Source of the DNA: Bacteroidaceae bacterium
Lineage (GTDB): Bacteria; Bacteroidota; Bacteroidia; Bacteroidales; Bacteroidaceae
DNA length: 58,004 nucleotides
Assembly (NCBI GenBank): GCA_017416805.1
Contig: JAFQBB010000010.1
Span: 1-58,004, forward strand
Direction: 5' to 3'
Shown: positions 29,035 through 39,117 of the stretch, piece after piece
Layout: every line of letters starts with the position of its first letter
Numbering within the stretch: the first letter of the stretch is position 1
Position numbers and translations under genes: made by a program
The notes under the pieces: generated by a model
The model's input: only the letters and a program-made list of their open reading frames with translations
What the model was told of the DNA's origin: nothing
Database searches by the model: none

Positions 29035-29220
29035 AATTATCTCGTTCTTTTTTGCATTATTTCTTGTTTTGAAGATGCAAAAATACAATATTTCAGTTTG
29101 AACACAAGCAAATCGGCTATTTTATTTTGAATAATTTTGTTTTAGCCATGTATAAAAAAATAACCATTTATTTTCTATACGTCATTAAGAATATATTAGT
29201 TCGAATAAACATTTTTTCTT

Positions 29221-29236
29221 CCCTACCTGAGAAAAA
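29221..29236. repeat. CCCTACCTGAGAAAAA word, copy 1
   Basis: The same 16-base word occurs at 39070-39085, where it forms one side of a hairpin. Here the second side is absent. It lies in the glmS-ettA gap, otherwise AT-rich and without a gene. Confidence 0.4.
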
Positions 29237-29299
29237 AGACTAAAAGGTTGAAAAGAAACATTCACAGATTACACTTCAAGCAAGTATCTTATGAAAAAA

Positions 29300-29347
29300 T
29301 ATCGCCTACCCCCCTTCACATAAAAATCAGAGGGGGATAGACGATAA
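29300..29347. terminator. Hairpin downstream of ettA
   Basis: ATCGCCTACCCCCCT pairs with AGGGGGATAGACGAT (two mismatches) around a 14-base loop, 44 bases after the ettA stop. Probable terminator of the minus-strand ettA transcript. Confidence 0.6.
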
Positions 29348-29390
29348 AATATAGGGAGGTTCTATAAAAGAATCGTTGGAAATACTTACA

Positions 29391-31082
29391 TCAATCTTCC
29401 ATCAACTTGCGGTAACGGGTACGTTTGGGCTCTTCCTGGCCAAGACGTTTCATCTTGTTTTCCTCGTATTCGGAATAAGAGCCTTCGAAATAGAACACAT
29501 TGCCATCGCCCTCAAAGGCAAGGATGTGCGTACAGATACGGTCGAGGAACCAACGGTCGTGACTGATGATGACGGCACATCCGGCAAACTCGTCAAGACC
29601 TTCTTCAAGTGCACGCAGGGTGTTCACGTCAATATCATTGGTAGGCTCGTCGAGCAAGAGCACGTTACCCTCTTCCTTCAAAGCCATGGCCAAGTGCAGA
29701 CGGTTACGTTCACCACCGGAGAGCATACCGCAGAGTTTCGTCTGGTCGGCGCCGGCAAAATTGAAGCGGCTCAGGTAAGCACGGGCATTCACATCGCGCC
29801 CCCCCATGCGGATAAGTTCGCTACCACCACTCACCACATCATAGACACTCTTCTCTGGGTCAATATCCTTGTGTTGCTGGTCAACATAGGCCAGTTTCAC
29901 CGTTTCGCCCACCTCAAAGGTACCCCCATCCACTTGTTCGAGTCCCATAATAAGACGGAAGAGTGTAGTCTTTCCTGCACCATTAGGTCCGATAACACCC
30001 ACAATACCGTTGGGAGGGAGCATGAAGTTGAGGTCGTTGAAAAGCACCTTGTCTCCAAAAGCCTTGCTCACATTGATTGCTTCGATAACCTTGTTTCCCA
30101 AACGGGGGCCGTTGGGGATATAGATTTCCAGCTTCTCCTCCTTGGCTTTCTGGTCTTCATTAAGCAACTTGTCGTATGAGTTCAGACGAGCCTTACCCTT
30201 TGCCTGACGGGCCTTAGGCGACATGTTAATCCACTCCAACTCGCGTTGCAGGGTCTTGCGACGCTTGCTGGCGGTCTTCTCCTCCATCTCCATGCGTTTG
30301 GTTTTCTGGTCAAGCCAACTGCTGTAGTTACCCTTCCAAGGAATACCTTCACCACGGTCAAGTTCGAGAATCCATCCGGCTACATGGTCAAGGAAGTAAC
30401 GGTCGTGAGTTACGGCAATGACCGTACCCTCGTATTGTTGGAGGTGTTGCTCCAACCAATCGATACTTTCAGCATCAAGGTGGTTGGTAGGCTCGTCGAG
30501 CAACAAGATGTCGGGCTTCTGAAGAAGCAGACGGCATAAGGCCACACGGCGACGCTCACCACCCGAAAGGAATTTTACCAACTGGTCATCGGGAGGACAA
30601 CGCAAAGCATCCATAGCACGCTCAAGTTTTGAATCGAGATTCCATGCATCGGTACTGTCAATCACATCCTGCAACTCGGCTTGGCGGGCAAAGAGGGCAT
30701 CCATCTTGTCAGGGTCCTCATAGTATTCGGGAAGTCCGAATTTATTGTTGATTTCTTCATATTCAGCCAATGCATCCACGATGGGTTGCACACCCTCCAT
30801 CACGATTTCCTTCACCGTTTTGTCAGGATCGAGCTGAGGTTCCTGAGGCAGGTAACCCACACTGTATCCGGGTGAAAATACCACTTCGCCCTGATAGCTT
30901 TTCTCAAGACCGGCTATAATCTTCAGCAAGGTACTCTTTCCTGATCCGTTAAGACCGATGATACCGATCTTGGCACCATAAAAGAAAGAGAGATAAATGT
31001 CTTTCAGTACTTGTTTGTTGGCTTGGAAGGCTTTCGATACGCCCACCATTGAAAAAATGATTTTCTTGTCGTCAACGCTCAT
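29391..31082 (-). CDS. ettA: Energy-dependent translational throttle protein EttA (ABC-F)
   Basis: 563 residues with two ABC ATPase domains and no membrane segment. Walker A motifs GLNGSGKST and GPNGAGKTT; signatures LSGGERRRVAL and LSGGERNRLHL; Walker B LLLDEPTNHLD and LLLDEPTNDID. The linker between them (about 245-310) carries the charged P-site-tRNA-interacting motif. It binds the ribosomal E site and gates the first elongation step according to ATP/ADP ratio. Length and end (TRYRKLMED) fit EttA rather than other ABC-F members. Confidence 0.93.
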   Translation of the reverse strand: MSVDDKKIIFSMVGVSKAFQANKQVLKDIYLSFFYGAKIGIIGLNGSGKSTLLKIIAGLEKSYQGEVVFSPGYSVGYLPQEPQLDPDKTVKEIVMEGVQPIVDALAEYEEINNKFGLPEYYEDPDKMDALFARQAELQDVIDSTDAWNLDSKLERAMDALRCPPDDQLVKFLSGGERRRVALCRLLLQKPDILLLDEPTNHLDAESIDWLEQHLQQYEGTVIAVTHDRYFLDHVAGWILELDRGEGIPWKGNYSSWLDQKTKRMEMEEKTASKRRKTLQRELEWINMSPKARQAKGKARLNSYDKLLNEDQKAKEEKLEIYIPNGPRLGNKVIEAINVSKAFGDKVLFNDLNFMLPPNGIVGVIGPNGAGKTTLFRLIMGLEQVDGGTFEVGETVKLAYVDQQHKDIDPEKSVYDVVSGGSELIRMGGRDVNARAYLSRFNFAGADQTKLCGMLSGGERNRLHLAMALKEEGNVLLLDEPTNDIDVNTLRALEEGLDEFAGCAVIISHDRWFLDRICTHILAFEGDGNVFYFEGSYSEYEENKMKRLGQEEPKRTRYRKLMED

Positions 31083-31104
31083 GATTATTTTTGGGGAAAG
31101 TTAA

Positions 31105-31230
31105 AGGAGTTAAAGGAAGTTATCGGCTCTTCGAGCCTAAGGAGTTAAAGCCAATAGTTTTAGCAAGACATTTGGCTTTAACTCCTTTAACTCCTAACGA
31201 GCAAAGTGAGTGATAACTCCTTTAACTCCT
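31105..31230. repeat. Nested inverted repeats of an AGGAGTTAAAG word
   Basis: Outer arms 31105-31124 and 31212-31230 and inner arms 31139-31154 and 31172-31186 are reverse complements, all built from AGGAGTTAAAGG-type words. An RNA would form a two-stage hairpin between ettA and the nucleotidyltransferase gene. Confidence 0.7.
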
Positions 31231-31240
31231 AAAAATAAAA

Positions 31241-32152
31241 TTAAAACAACTTCGCAGGATATTCACCGGCATCGATGAGAGCCTGAATCTTGTCAACCAC
31301 ACCCTGACGGTCAGCAGCATAAGTCACACCGAACCATTTGCTGGTAGTGTCGAGCACCTCTACGGTAGCGGTATTCTCGTTGATGAGTTTGTTCACCATC
31401 AATGGGATAAAGAACTCTGCCTTCAGATTCTCCATATTCTTCGGGTCACTCAAGAACTCGATGAAATACTCCTCAGAGTGCTTGAAGTAGTCGGGAGTGA
31501 ATCCCCACATGTTCATTGATACGGGAGTGTTGTCTTCAACGGCAATCCACTGACCCTCCTCATCCTTGTAGCAAATAGGGCCGTCAACACGCATGATTTC
31601 GGTACGTTCAACCACAGTAGTCAGGTGTCCTTGCTCGTTCTTTTCGCAGATACCACGAGCTACAGAGCCATTCTCTGAGAGTGTATTACCTACGCGGAAG
31701 CCCACCATGCAATACTTATTCTCTTGTCCTTCGGGCAACTCACTCAGCCACTTTCCGATAACGGCGAAAGCATCGCGGCTATAGAAGTCGTCGGCATTGA
31801 TAACGGCGAAAGGTTCTTTGATAACGTCCTTACCCATCAACACGGCATGGTTAGTACCCCAAGGTTTTACGCGCTCAGCAGGGCAAGTGAAACCTTCGGG
31901 CAGATCATCGATTGCCTGAAATACAAGTTCTACGGGGATATGGTTTTCATATTTACTGATAATCTTCTCGCGGAAATCCTGCTCAAAGTCCTTACGGATA
32001 ACGAACACAATCTTTCCGAATCCGCCACGGATGGCATCGAAGATTGAATAATCCATGATAGTCTCACCATTGGGGCCCAGTCCGTCCAACTGCTTCAAGC
32101 CTCCATAACGGCTACCCATACCGGCAGCCAATACAAACAATGTAGGTTTCAT
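31241..32152 (-). CDS. Sugar nucleotidyltransferase-like protein
   Basis: 303 residues with a nucleotidyltransferase fold: LAAGMGSRYGGLKQLDGLGPNG is the nucleotide-binding loop, GTNHAVL and VINADDFYSRDAF the metal/sugar site. It resembles NTP-transferase proteins of Bacteroidetes that activate a sugar phosphate. It lacks an obvious acyltransferase domain. Substrate is not readable; it could serve polysaccharide or glycoconjugate synthesis. The neighbouring genes give no hint. Confidence 0.8.
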   Translation of the reverse strand: MKPTLFVLAAGMGSRYGGLKQLDGLGPNGETIMDYSIFDAIRGGFGKIVFVIRKDFEQDFREKIISKYENHIPVELVFQAIDDLPEGFTCPAERVKPWGTNHAVLMGKDVIKEPFAVINADDFYSRDAFAVIGKWLSELPEGQENKYCMVGFRVGNTLSENGSVARGICEKNEQGHLTTVVERTEIMRVDGPICYKDEEGQWIAVEDNTPVSMNMWGFTPDYFKHSEEYFIEFLSDPKNMENLKAEFFIPLMVNKLINENTATVEVLDTTSKWFGVTYAADRQGVVDKIQALIDAGEYPAKLF

Positions 32153-32293
32153 GTCCTTAATTTATTTTATGTTTTTAATAGATAGAAGTAACAATGTTCT
32201 TTTTCACCCTGCAAATATACAGCATATTTTTCAAATGAAAGATAACAAAGTGGATTTATTCGAATTAAAAGTCCTTCAGAAAGGAAAAAGAGC

Positions 32294-32301
32294 TATCTTT
32301 G
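32294..32301 (+). promoter_or_regulatory. -7 element of the queA promoter
   Basis: TATCTTTG fits TAnnTTTG. Transcription would begin near 32308, downstream of an upstream in-frame ATG at 32299, so translation must start at the next ATG, 32326. Confidence 0.6.
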
Positions 32302-32325
32302 CAGCAGAAAACAAGCAACGCGACT

Positions 32326-33567
32326 ATGACTGAAACCAAACATATACACATCAGTGAATACAATTATCCTCTACCAGATGAACGTATAGCCAAATATCCT
32401 TTAAGTGAACGGGATGCCTCAAAACTACTTGTTTATCGACATGGAGAAATCTCAGAAAACAGATTTACAGACTTGCCAGACTTCCTACCTAAAGGAAGTT
32501 TGATGGTGTTCAATAACACAAAGGTAATACAAGCACGCCTTCATTTCCGCAAAGAAACAGGAGCACTTATTGAGGTTTTCTGCTTAGAACCTATCATCCC
32601 TGCTGATTATGCTCTGAACTTTCAACAAACAGCTACATGCAGTTGGTTATGTATGGTAGGAAATCTCAAAAAATGGAAAGAAGGTACGTTAATACGTACA
32701 CTGAAAATAAGGAACAAAGACTTGACATTGAAAGCCACACGAAAAGAGTGTCAAGGGACGAGCCACAGAATTGACTTTGAATGGGATAATCCAAACATCA
32801 CATTTGCCGAATTGTTGGAAGCAGCGGGTGAACTTCCCATACCTCCTTATTTGAACCGGAGCACCGAAGAAAGTGACAAAAGCACTTATCAGACGGTATA
32901 TAGTAAAGTGAAAGGAAGTGTGGCCGCACCTACGGCAGGACTTCACTTCACACAACGGGTAATGGAGAAATTGGACAAACAAGGTATTAAGCGGGAGGAA
33001 CTCACCCTACACGTTGGAGCCGGAACTTTCAAACCTGTAAAAAGCCAAGAAATCGGTGAACACGAGATGCACACCGAATACATTGCCATAAACAAGCATA
33101 CCATAGAGCAACTCATTGAACATCAAGGAGAAGCTACAGCCGTAGGAACAACAAGTGTACGTACATTGGAGAGTCTTTATTACATCGGAGTCATATTGAA
33201 CAGACATCCCGAATCTACTGAAAAAGAACTTCATGTGTCCCAATGGCTACCCTATGACTATGCCGAGAGTGTAGCACAAAAGAGAGAAAAAGAACTGACC
33301 ACAATGGAAGCCTTGAATTTGGTGTACAATTACATGATAAACAACCAACTGAAGGTATTGAATACCAGTACACAAATAATTATAGCGCCTGGATACAAAT
33401 ATCATATCGTAAAACGCATTGTCACCAATTTCCATCAACCACAAAGCACTCTATTACTCCTTGTTGCAGCACTTATCGGTGAAGATTGGAAGAAAGTATA
33501 TGACTATGCACTCGGTCATGATTTCCGGTTTCTCAGCTACGGTGATTCAAGTTTATTGATTCCATAA
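32326..33567 (+). CDS. queA: S-adenosylmethionine:tRNA ribosyltransferase-isomerase
   Basis: 413 residues with QueA motifs: YPLPDERIAKYPLSERDASKL at the N-terminus, VFNNTKVIQARL, PTAGLHFT, LHVGAGTFKPV and NFHQPQSTLLLLVAALIG. Transfers the ribosyl moiety of AdoMet to preQ1-tRNA in queuosine synthesis. The start at 32326 is set by the promoter, which lies across the alternative ATG at 32299. A NUDIX gene follows 38 bases later, likely on the same transcript. Confidence 0.96.
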   Translation: MTETKHIHISEYNYPLPDERIAKYPLSERDASKLLVYRHGEISENRFTDLPDFLPKGSLMVFNNTKVIQARLHFRKETGALIEVFCLEPIIPADYALNFQQTATCSWLCMVGNLKKWKEGTLIRTLKIRNKDLTLKATRKECQGTSHRIDFEWDNPNITFAELLEAAGELPIPPYLNRSTEESDKSTYQTVYSKVKGSVAAPTAGLHFTQRVMEKLDKQGIKREELTLHVGAGTFKPVKSQEIGEHEMHTEYIAINKHTIEQLIEHQGEATAVGTTSVRTLESLYYIGVILNRHPESTEKELHVSQWLPYDYAESVAQKREKELTTMEALNLVYNYMINNQLKVLNTSTQIIIAPGYKYHIVKRIVTNFHQPQSTLLLLVAALIGEDWKKVYDYALGHDFRFLSYGDSSLLIP

Positions 33568-33605
33568 GTTACATTCAAGTCTTAACAAAAAAAAGAATTC
33601 CTTAT

Positions 33606-34112
33606 ATGCAAGACAACTCTTCAGAAATGTTTCCTATCGTTGACGAAGAAGGAAATATAATAAGTGCTGCTACACGTGGCGAATGTCATGGAGGGAGCAA
33701 ATTGCTTCATCCGGTGGTACATCTGCATCTGTTCAATACAAAAGGGGAATTATATCTGCAAAAGCGCCCTTTATGGAAAGACATCCAACCCGGCAAATGG
33801 GATACAGCCGTAGGAGGACATATAAGTCTTGGAGAAAGTGTAAGTCAAGCCTTAGTGCGAGAAGTAAAAGAAGAGTTGGGCATCATTTTGAACGAACCTC
33901 CTACCCCATTTGCCCACTATACCTTTGAAAGTGAGCGCGAACGTGAATTGGTTTTTGTCCACAAGATTACTTACGATGGAACAATATCTCCTACAGAAGA
34001 ACTGGATGGCGGACGTTTTTGGACAAAAGAAGAAATCAACACGTACATAGGAAAACAGGTATTCACTCCAAATTTTGAAGACGAATACCTGCGATTTGAA
34101 AAAGAATGGTAA
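33606..34112 (+). CDS. NUDIX hydrolase
   Basis: 168 residues. The Nudix box is read as GGHISLGESVSQALVREVKEELGI (about residues 76-99), matching GX5EX7REUXEEXGU. The context RGECHGGSKLLHPVVHLHLF and LYLQKRPLWKDIQPGKWDTA matches the isopentenyl-diphosphate-isomerase-like/YfcD subgroup of Nudix proteins, but the substrate is unknown. Follows queA closely. Confidence 0.9.
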   Translation: MQDNSSEMFPIVDEEGNIISAATRGECHGGSKLLHPVVHLHLFNTKGELYLQKRPLWKDIQPGKWDTAVGGHISLGESVSQALVREVKEELGIILNEPPTPFAHYTFESERERELVFVHKITYDGTISPTEELDGGRFWTKEEINTYIGKQVFTPNFEDEYLRFEKEW

Positions 34113-34130
34113 AAAACTCTGAATGTTGAA

Positions 34131-36953
34131 TTATTCGAAAAGGTTCAACCGACGTTTGCGTGCCTCTTCCAATGAAAGAAGAGAATTTTCCTTTTTACCT
34201 TCTTGTCGTATAGTTGCATATTCGGCATTCAAAGTCTTTATATATCCATCGGACAACTCTTCATTCAATAATTGAGCAGCTACCAAAGGGTTTTGGGAAG
34301 CATCCTTCATCCAAACTACAGGTCCTTCATACATTGGAGCTATTTTCAAGGCTGTATGCAAAAGACTTGTAGTGGCTCCACCAATCATAAGTGGTACCCG
34401 TATGCCAGCTTTATTCAATTCACACGCCACACTTACCATTTCATCAAGCGAAGGGGTTATGAGACCACTTAGCCCAATAACATCAACACGTTCATCCATT
34501 GCTTTACGGGCAATTTCTTCGGCAGACACCATGACTCCCATGTCTATGACTTCATAATTATTACAAGCCATAATAACTCCTACAATATTTTTTCCAATGT
34601 CGTGCACATCACCTTTTACCGTAGCCAACAACACCTTTCCTGCCGATTTTACGGATTCTCCAGAATTTCTTTTTTCAGTTTCAATATGAGGTTGCAGAAT
34701 AGATACAGCTTTTTTCATTGTACGTGCCGTCTTTACCACTTGGGGCAAAAACATTTTCCCTTCGCCAAAAAGTTTCCCAACAACACTCATACCCTCCATA
34801 AGAGGACCTTCAATAACATCTATTGCACGAGGATATACGGTAATGGCTTCGGCTATATCTGCTTCCAGGAAATCAACAACGCCCTTCACTAATGCATACT
34901 CCAATCGCTCAGCAACAGATTTGTTCCGCCAATCTGCCAATGCATTTGAGTGCAATGTTCCGGTATCCTTTTTCTTATCTTCTGTTTGCAGGATTTCCGT
35001 AGCTTTTTCAATCAATCGTTCGGTTGCATCTGTTCGGCGACATAGCAGGACATCTTCTATGACTTCCAATACATCAGGAGCTATGTCCGTATATAACACC
35101 GAAGTTGCAGGGTTGAGGATTGCCATGTCCATACCTTTATTAATGGCATGATATAGAAATACCGCGTGCATCGCCTCACGAATATAATTGTTTCCGCGGA
35201 AAGAGAAGGAAAGATTGCTTACTCCACCACTTACATGAGCACCAGGCAGGTTTTTCCGTATCCACTCGGTTGCCCGGATAAAGTCAAGCGCATAACTATC
35301 GTGCTCGGCTATGCCCGTTGCAACAGAAAGCACATTAGGATCGAAAATTATATCTTGAGGAGGAAAACCTACCCTATCCACCAAAAGACGGTATGCACGG
35401 GCACACACCTCTATTTTGCGTTCGTAAGTATCCGCTTGCCCTTTCTCGTCAAAAGCCATCACTACAACAGCCGCACCTAATTGGCGTATCTCACGAGCAT
35501 GTGCAAGAAATTTTGCTTCTCCTTCTTTTAGGGAAATAGAGTTTACAATACTCTTTCCTTGTACACATTTCAAACCGGCCCGGATAACCTCCCATTTCGA
35601 AGAATCTATCATTATGGGGATACGTGCAATTTCAGGTTCGGAAGCCAATAAGTTAAGGAAGGTTGTCATCTCGCGCTGAGCATCCAACAATCCGTCATCC
35701 ATATTGACATCAATAACTTGTGCCCCATCATCGACCTGTTTGCGTGCGATAGAGAGTGCTTCTTCATATTTCTTCTCGTTAATCAAGCGCAAGAACTTAC
35801 GCGAACCTGCAACGTTACACCGTTCGCCCACATTCACAAAATTTGTTTCAGGAGAAACCTCCATCAACTCAAGTCCCGAGAGTTGCATCCAATTGCTCCG
35901 TCCGACTGGTGTGTGAGGAACACTTTCTTTGTTGGTCACCAATTGGGAAAAGTTAGCGATATGAGCATCTGTAGTACCACAACATCCACCGATAATGTTC
36001 ACCAACCGCTCATCAATATATTCCTTTATTTGGGCGGTCATTTCCACTGGATTCTGATCGTATTCTCCCAGCTCATTGGGAAGTCCGGCATTGGGATAAG
36101 CCGATATGTAATAAGGTGCACACGAGGCTAATGTGCGTAAAAAAGGTTTCATTTGACTGGCTCCAAACGAGCAATTGAGTCCGACTGAAAAGATTTCGGC
36201 ATGACTGATTGATGCGAGAAAGGCCTCCAATGTTTGACCGGAAAGAGTTCGTCCTGTGGTATCAGCTACGGTGACAGACAACATGAGAGGAACCTTTTTA
36301 CCCACATTTGTCATTGCCTTCTGAGCCGCATAAACAGCTGCTTTGGCATTAAGTGTGTCGAAGATTGTTTCAACAAGCAAGGCATCAACCCCTCCTTCCA
36401 ACAAGGCTGACACCTGCTCCATGTAAGCATCAACCAATTCGTCAAAGGACAAGGCACGGAAAGCCGGATTTTCCACATCAGGACTTATGGAGCAAGTTTT
36501 GTTTGTAGGACCTACCGAACCTGCTACAAAACGAGGCTTTTGGGGATTCTTAGCCGTATATTCATCAGCTAAGGTTCGAGCTATGCGGACGGCTTCCATG
36601 TTTATTTCACGACAAACGTCCTGTATGCCGTAATCGGCCATAGAAATCCGTTGGGCATTAAAGGTGTTTGTCTCTATAATATCAGCTCCTGCTTCCAGAT
36701 AACGGCGATGAATATCAGCTACTACATCAGGACGTGTCAGACAAAGCAAGTCATTGTTTCCTTTCATCAATCCGGGCACATTGGCAAAACGTTCGCCACG
36801 AAAGTCCTTTTCCTGCAAACCATAACGTTGAATCATCGTGCCCATGGCACCGTCCAATACAAGAATCCGCTCCTTGACAAGAGCGGAAAGGGAATTGATA
36901 AGCCCCCCATTAATTTCTCCCGAAGGGGTGAAGGACTTGGATAGTGATTTCAT
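34131..36953 (-). CDS. metH: Cobalamin-dependent methionine synthase without reactivation domain
   Basis: 940 residues. In order: homocysteine-binding barrel with [10 protein letters not shown] and the zinc motif [10 protein letters not shown]; pterin-binding barrel with [14 protein letters not shown]; cobalamin cap; cobalamin-binding domain with [13 protein letters not shown] (near residue 780), whose histidine is the lower cobalt ligand, and the GGATTS motif. The protein ends at LNLFE just after this domain; the C-terminal AdoMet reactivation domain of the 1227-residue E. coli enzyme is missing. Reactivation of oxidised cobalamin must come from another protein. No cobalamin riboswitch fits in the 68 bases to smpB. 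Confidence 0.94.
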   Translation of the reverse strand: MKSLSKSFTPSGEINGGLINSLSALVKERILVLDGAMGTMIQRYGLQEKDFRGERFANVPGLMKGNNDLLCLTRPDVVADIHRRYLEAGADIIETNTFNAQRISMADYGIQDVCREINMEAVRIARTLADEYTAKNPQKPRFVAGSVGPTNKTCSISPDVENPAFRALSFDELVDAYMEQVSALLEGGVDALLVETIFDTLNAKAAVYAAQKAMTNVGKKVPLMLSVTVADTTGRTLSGQTLEAFLASISHAEIFSVGLNCSFGASQMKPFLRTLASCAPYYISAYPNAGLPNELGEYDQNPVEMTAQIKEYIDERLVNIIGGCCGTTDAHIANFSQLVTNKESVPHTPVGRSNWMQLSGLELMEVSPETNFVNVGERCNVAGSRKFLRLINEKKYEEALSIARKQVDDGAQVIDVNMDDGLLDAQREMTTFLNLLASEPEIARIPIMIDSSKWEVIRAGLKCVQGKSIVNSISLKEGEAKFLAHAREIRQLGAAVVVMAFDEKGQADTYERKIEVCARAYRLLVDRVGFPPQDIIFDPNVLSVATGIAEHDSYALDFIRATEWIRKNLPGAHVSGGVSNLSFSFRGNNYIREAMHAVFLYHAINKGMDMAILNPATSVLYTDIAPDVLEVIEDVLLCRRTDATERLIEKATEILQTEDKKKDTGTLHSNALADWRNKSVAERLEYALVKGVVDFLEADIAEAITVYPRAIDVIEGPLMEGMSVVGKLFGEGKMFLPQVVKTARTMKKAVSILQPHIETEKRNSGESVKSAGKVLLATVKGDVHDIGKNIVGVIMACNNYEVIDMGVMVSAEEIARKAMDERVDVIGLSGLITPSLDEMVSVACELNKAGIRVPLMIGGATTSLLHTALKIAPMYEGPVVWMKDASQNPLVAAQLLNEELSDGYIKTLNAEYATIRQEGKKENSLLSLEEARKRRLNLFE

Positions 36954-37021
36954 CTCCTCTACAGTATATTATATATTAATTTTGCTCTTCCCCTATTTAT
37001 AGCATTTTGGGGAAGCTTCCT

Positions 37022-37474
37022 TTACCTTTTGAACATCCTGTCCATTTCTCTGCGATCATCTTTTTCTTTCAAGGAATCTCGTTTGTCATATTCTTTCTTT
37101 CCTTTTGCAAGGGCTATAACTAATTTGGCCAACCCTTTTTCATTGATGAACAAACGGGTCGGAACAATAGTAAAGCCGGGAGTCTTTGTCGATTGTTGGA
37201 GCTTGCGCAGTTCCTTTTTGTTTAGTAACAATTTACGGTCACGACGAGCCGAATGATTATTGTAAGAACCGTAAAAATATTCGGCAATATGCATGTTCTT
37301 CACCCACATCTCGCCACGGGTAAAGAAACAGAAAGTATCGACAAGACTGGCTTTTCCTGCACGAATGGATTTTATCTCCGTACCTGTAAGCACTATACCG
37401 GCCGTATAAGTGTCGATAAACTCATAATCGAACGATGCTCTTTTGTTTTTTATATTGATAGATGATGGTTTCAT
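37022..37474 (-). CDS. smpB: SsrA-binding protein SmpB
   Basis: 150 residues with [39 protein letters not shown], the tmRNA-binding beta-barrel, and the C-terminal tail [20 protein letters not shown] that becomes helical in the ribosome. Delivers tmRNA to stalled ribosomes. tmRNA itself was not found in this window. Confidence 0.96.
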   Translation of the reverse strand: MKPSSINIKNKRASFDYEFIDTYTAGIVLTGTEIKSIRAGKASLVDTFCFFTRGEMWVKNMHIAEYFYGSYNNHSARRDRKLLLNKKELRKLQQSTKTPGFTIVPTRLFINEKGLAKLVIALAKGKKEYDKRDSLKEKDDRREMDRMFKR

Positions 37475-37542
37475 TCTTATTTTATAAATGCATTTCCTTG
37501 AGAATATGTTTGCTTTATTCTCTTTTTCTTTTTATCCCTGTG

Positions 37543-38136
37543 TCAGACAACGTATTGGCTAATCCATTCAAACACCCCTCCTATCAACACTGGCGAAAGC
37601 AGGATAATGACCGACACGACGAGGGTGTACGACAACAATCGCTCTTCGGGAATCTGCAATAGTACTTTAGAGCCTTCCCATACAAGATAAACCAAGTAGA
37701 ATTGAAAAATCCACTTGAGAATAAGGAAACTCGGGAAGAGTCCTTCAAAGATGCCAAGCACAAACAGGACAGACATGGAGTAACCAACCAGACGCATCAC
37801 ATCTCTTCGTTCGTCTAACGGACGTTCAGCAAAGCGATAACCATAATTTTCAATCAGATAAACTGACAGGAAAAATCCGCCGAACAAACTGACTATAATG
37901 CTACAACACCCTACCAACATCAGGTGCAAATTGGAGTTATCAATGCCCTTATCGAAAAAAGTACCAAAAAAATCAGCCACTCCACACAAGGCAATCATGG
38001 GGTAAACGTAACCCACTTGCACGTTGGTGGATTCTTCTTCCTTTTCGTACAAAATCTCTTCCCAAGCCTTGTAGGGGGCAGAAATCAGCAACCAGGTTTT
38101 TCTAAACAGTTCTTTGTAATTCATAACTTCATACAA
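37543..38136 (-). CDS. Yip1-domain inner-membrane protein
   Basis: 197 residues with about five transmembrane helices. The start MNYKELFRKTWLLISAPYKAWEEI resembles the Yip1-family N-terminus (PxxxWxxI) of Bacteroidetes. Probable inner-membrane protein of unknown function. Stands between smpB and a lipoprotein gene on the same strand. Confidence 0.7.
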   Translation of the reverse strand: MYEVMNYKELFRKTWLLISAPYKAWEEILYEKEEESTNVQVGYVYPMIALCGVADFFGTFFDKGIDNSNLHLMLVGCCSIIVSLFGGFFLSVYLIENYGYRFAERPLDERRDVMRLVGYSMSVLFVLGIFEGLFPSFLILKWIFQFYLVYLVWEGSKVLLQIPEERLLSYTLVVSVIILLSPVLIGGVFEWISQYVV

Positions 38137-38186
38137 ACGTAAGGAACCTCTTTTTTTTTTGTACTATTCACTCACTACGTCCTGTT

Positions 38187-38963
38187 TCAATAGATAGGAG
38201 GAGTCAACCGATGGTTTTGTATCCAAAAAGATGTCGTATCAATGTAAGCAGAATCATGTCCGCCATTGAACCAAATGGGAGTAGTCATCACAATGAGCAG
38301 AGAATCGGCCGAGACAACACCCGGCTGACGGAGGAACTCAGGAATCTCTGCACTGACAGGCTGATAGACAAAACCTCCATTCCATGCCTCATTCCTTTCG
38401 GCACAATGCAATCTCAGGTATAAAGTGTCTCCGCCAAATTTCTCGCTATCATACGAAAGGCGCAAATCATAGCGTCTCAACGACTTGGATGTAACCCGAG
38501 CCGTGACAAATCCGCGATAGGCATCAAAACTGTAATATCCTTCCAATGTATCACTACCAAGTATGGATGGAAGTTTGTCCAACCCTGCCACATCTGTCAT
38601 CTTGATTGTGTCAATCCGATGTACTGGTCCTCGGACAATGGTGGTAAAGTGTTCATCCTCCATTGACACTGGAAGGTCGCGATAGACAGGCAGGTCATAA
38701 TTGAGATATACCCTTACGGCATTGCCCCACTCCACTGGGTCACTCTCGCTACTGGGAGTCACGATCCCCCGACCTTCATCCAAATAGAGACATACATTTC
38801 CGGCATCATCATGCGTCACGGTTGCAAAAGCTCCTGCCGTCACACGAAATTCATTTGCCACCTCCTCCAAACATGATGATACACACATCCCGATTGCCAA
38901 TAGGGGCAAAAGATACAACTTCCAATATTTCCTCTCTTTCTTATTCGCTTTCATAACTTTCAT
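38187..38963 (-). CDS. NigD-like lipoprotein
   Basis: About 258 residues. The N-terminus is basic, then LYLLPLLAIGMCVSSC is a lipoprotein signal with cysteine near residue 31; translation could begin at the fourth codon (MKANKK). The rest is beta-rich and matches the NigD-like layout (N-terminal OB-like part with LDEGRGIVTPSS, C-terminal part with YDSEKFGGDTLYLRLHC). NigD-like proteins are envelope lipoproteins of Bacteroidetes; their roles are mostly unknown. Confidence 0.75.
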   Translation of the reverse strand: MKVMKANKKERKYWKLYLLPLLAIGMCVSSCLEEVANEFRVTAGAFATVTHDDAGNVCLYLDEGRGIVTPSSESDPVEWGNAVRVYLNYDLPVYRDLPVSMEDEHFTTIVRGPVHRIDTIKMTDVAGLDKLPSILGSDTLEGYYSFDAYRGFVTARVTSKSLRRYDLRLSYDSEKFGGDTLYLRLHCAERNEAWNGGFVYQPVSAEIPEFLRQPGVVSADSLLIVMTTPIWFNGGHDSAYIDTTSFWIQNHRLTPPIY

Positions 38964-39069
38964 TCTCTCATTTTTCTTGAAATATGGGGCAAATGTATAA
39001 ATAAAGAATTACACCTCCACACATACGGCGGAGTTTTTAGGAATCTTTCAAGAATGACACATTTTTCTA

Positions 39070-39106
39070 CCCTACCTGAGAAAAACATTTTTCAGGTCAG
39101 GAAAAA
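39070..39106. terminator. ACCTGA/TCAGGT hairpin after the DUF4375 gene
   Basis: ACCTGA (39074-39079) and TCAGGT (39092-39097) pair across an A/T loop 20 bases after the DUF4375 stop. Includes the CCCTACCTGAGAAAAA word also seen at 29221. Weak T-run; possible terminator. Confidence 0.45.
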
Positions 39107-39117
39107 AAATAGTCAAA

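Noticed and set aside
36954-37021. Cobalamin riboswitch upstream of metH
   Set aside because: Only 68 bases separate metH and smpB, too short for a B12 riboswitch, and no B12-box-like sequence was seen.
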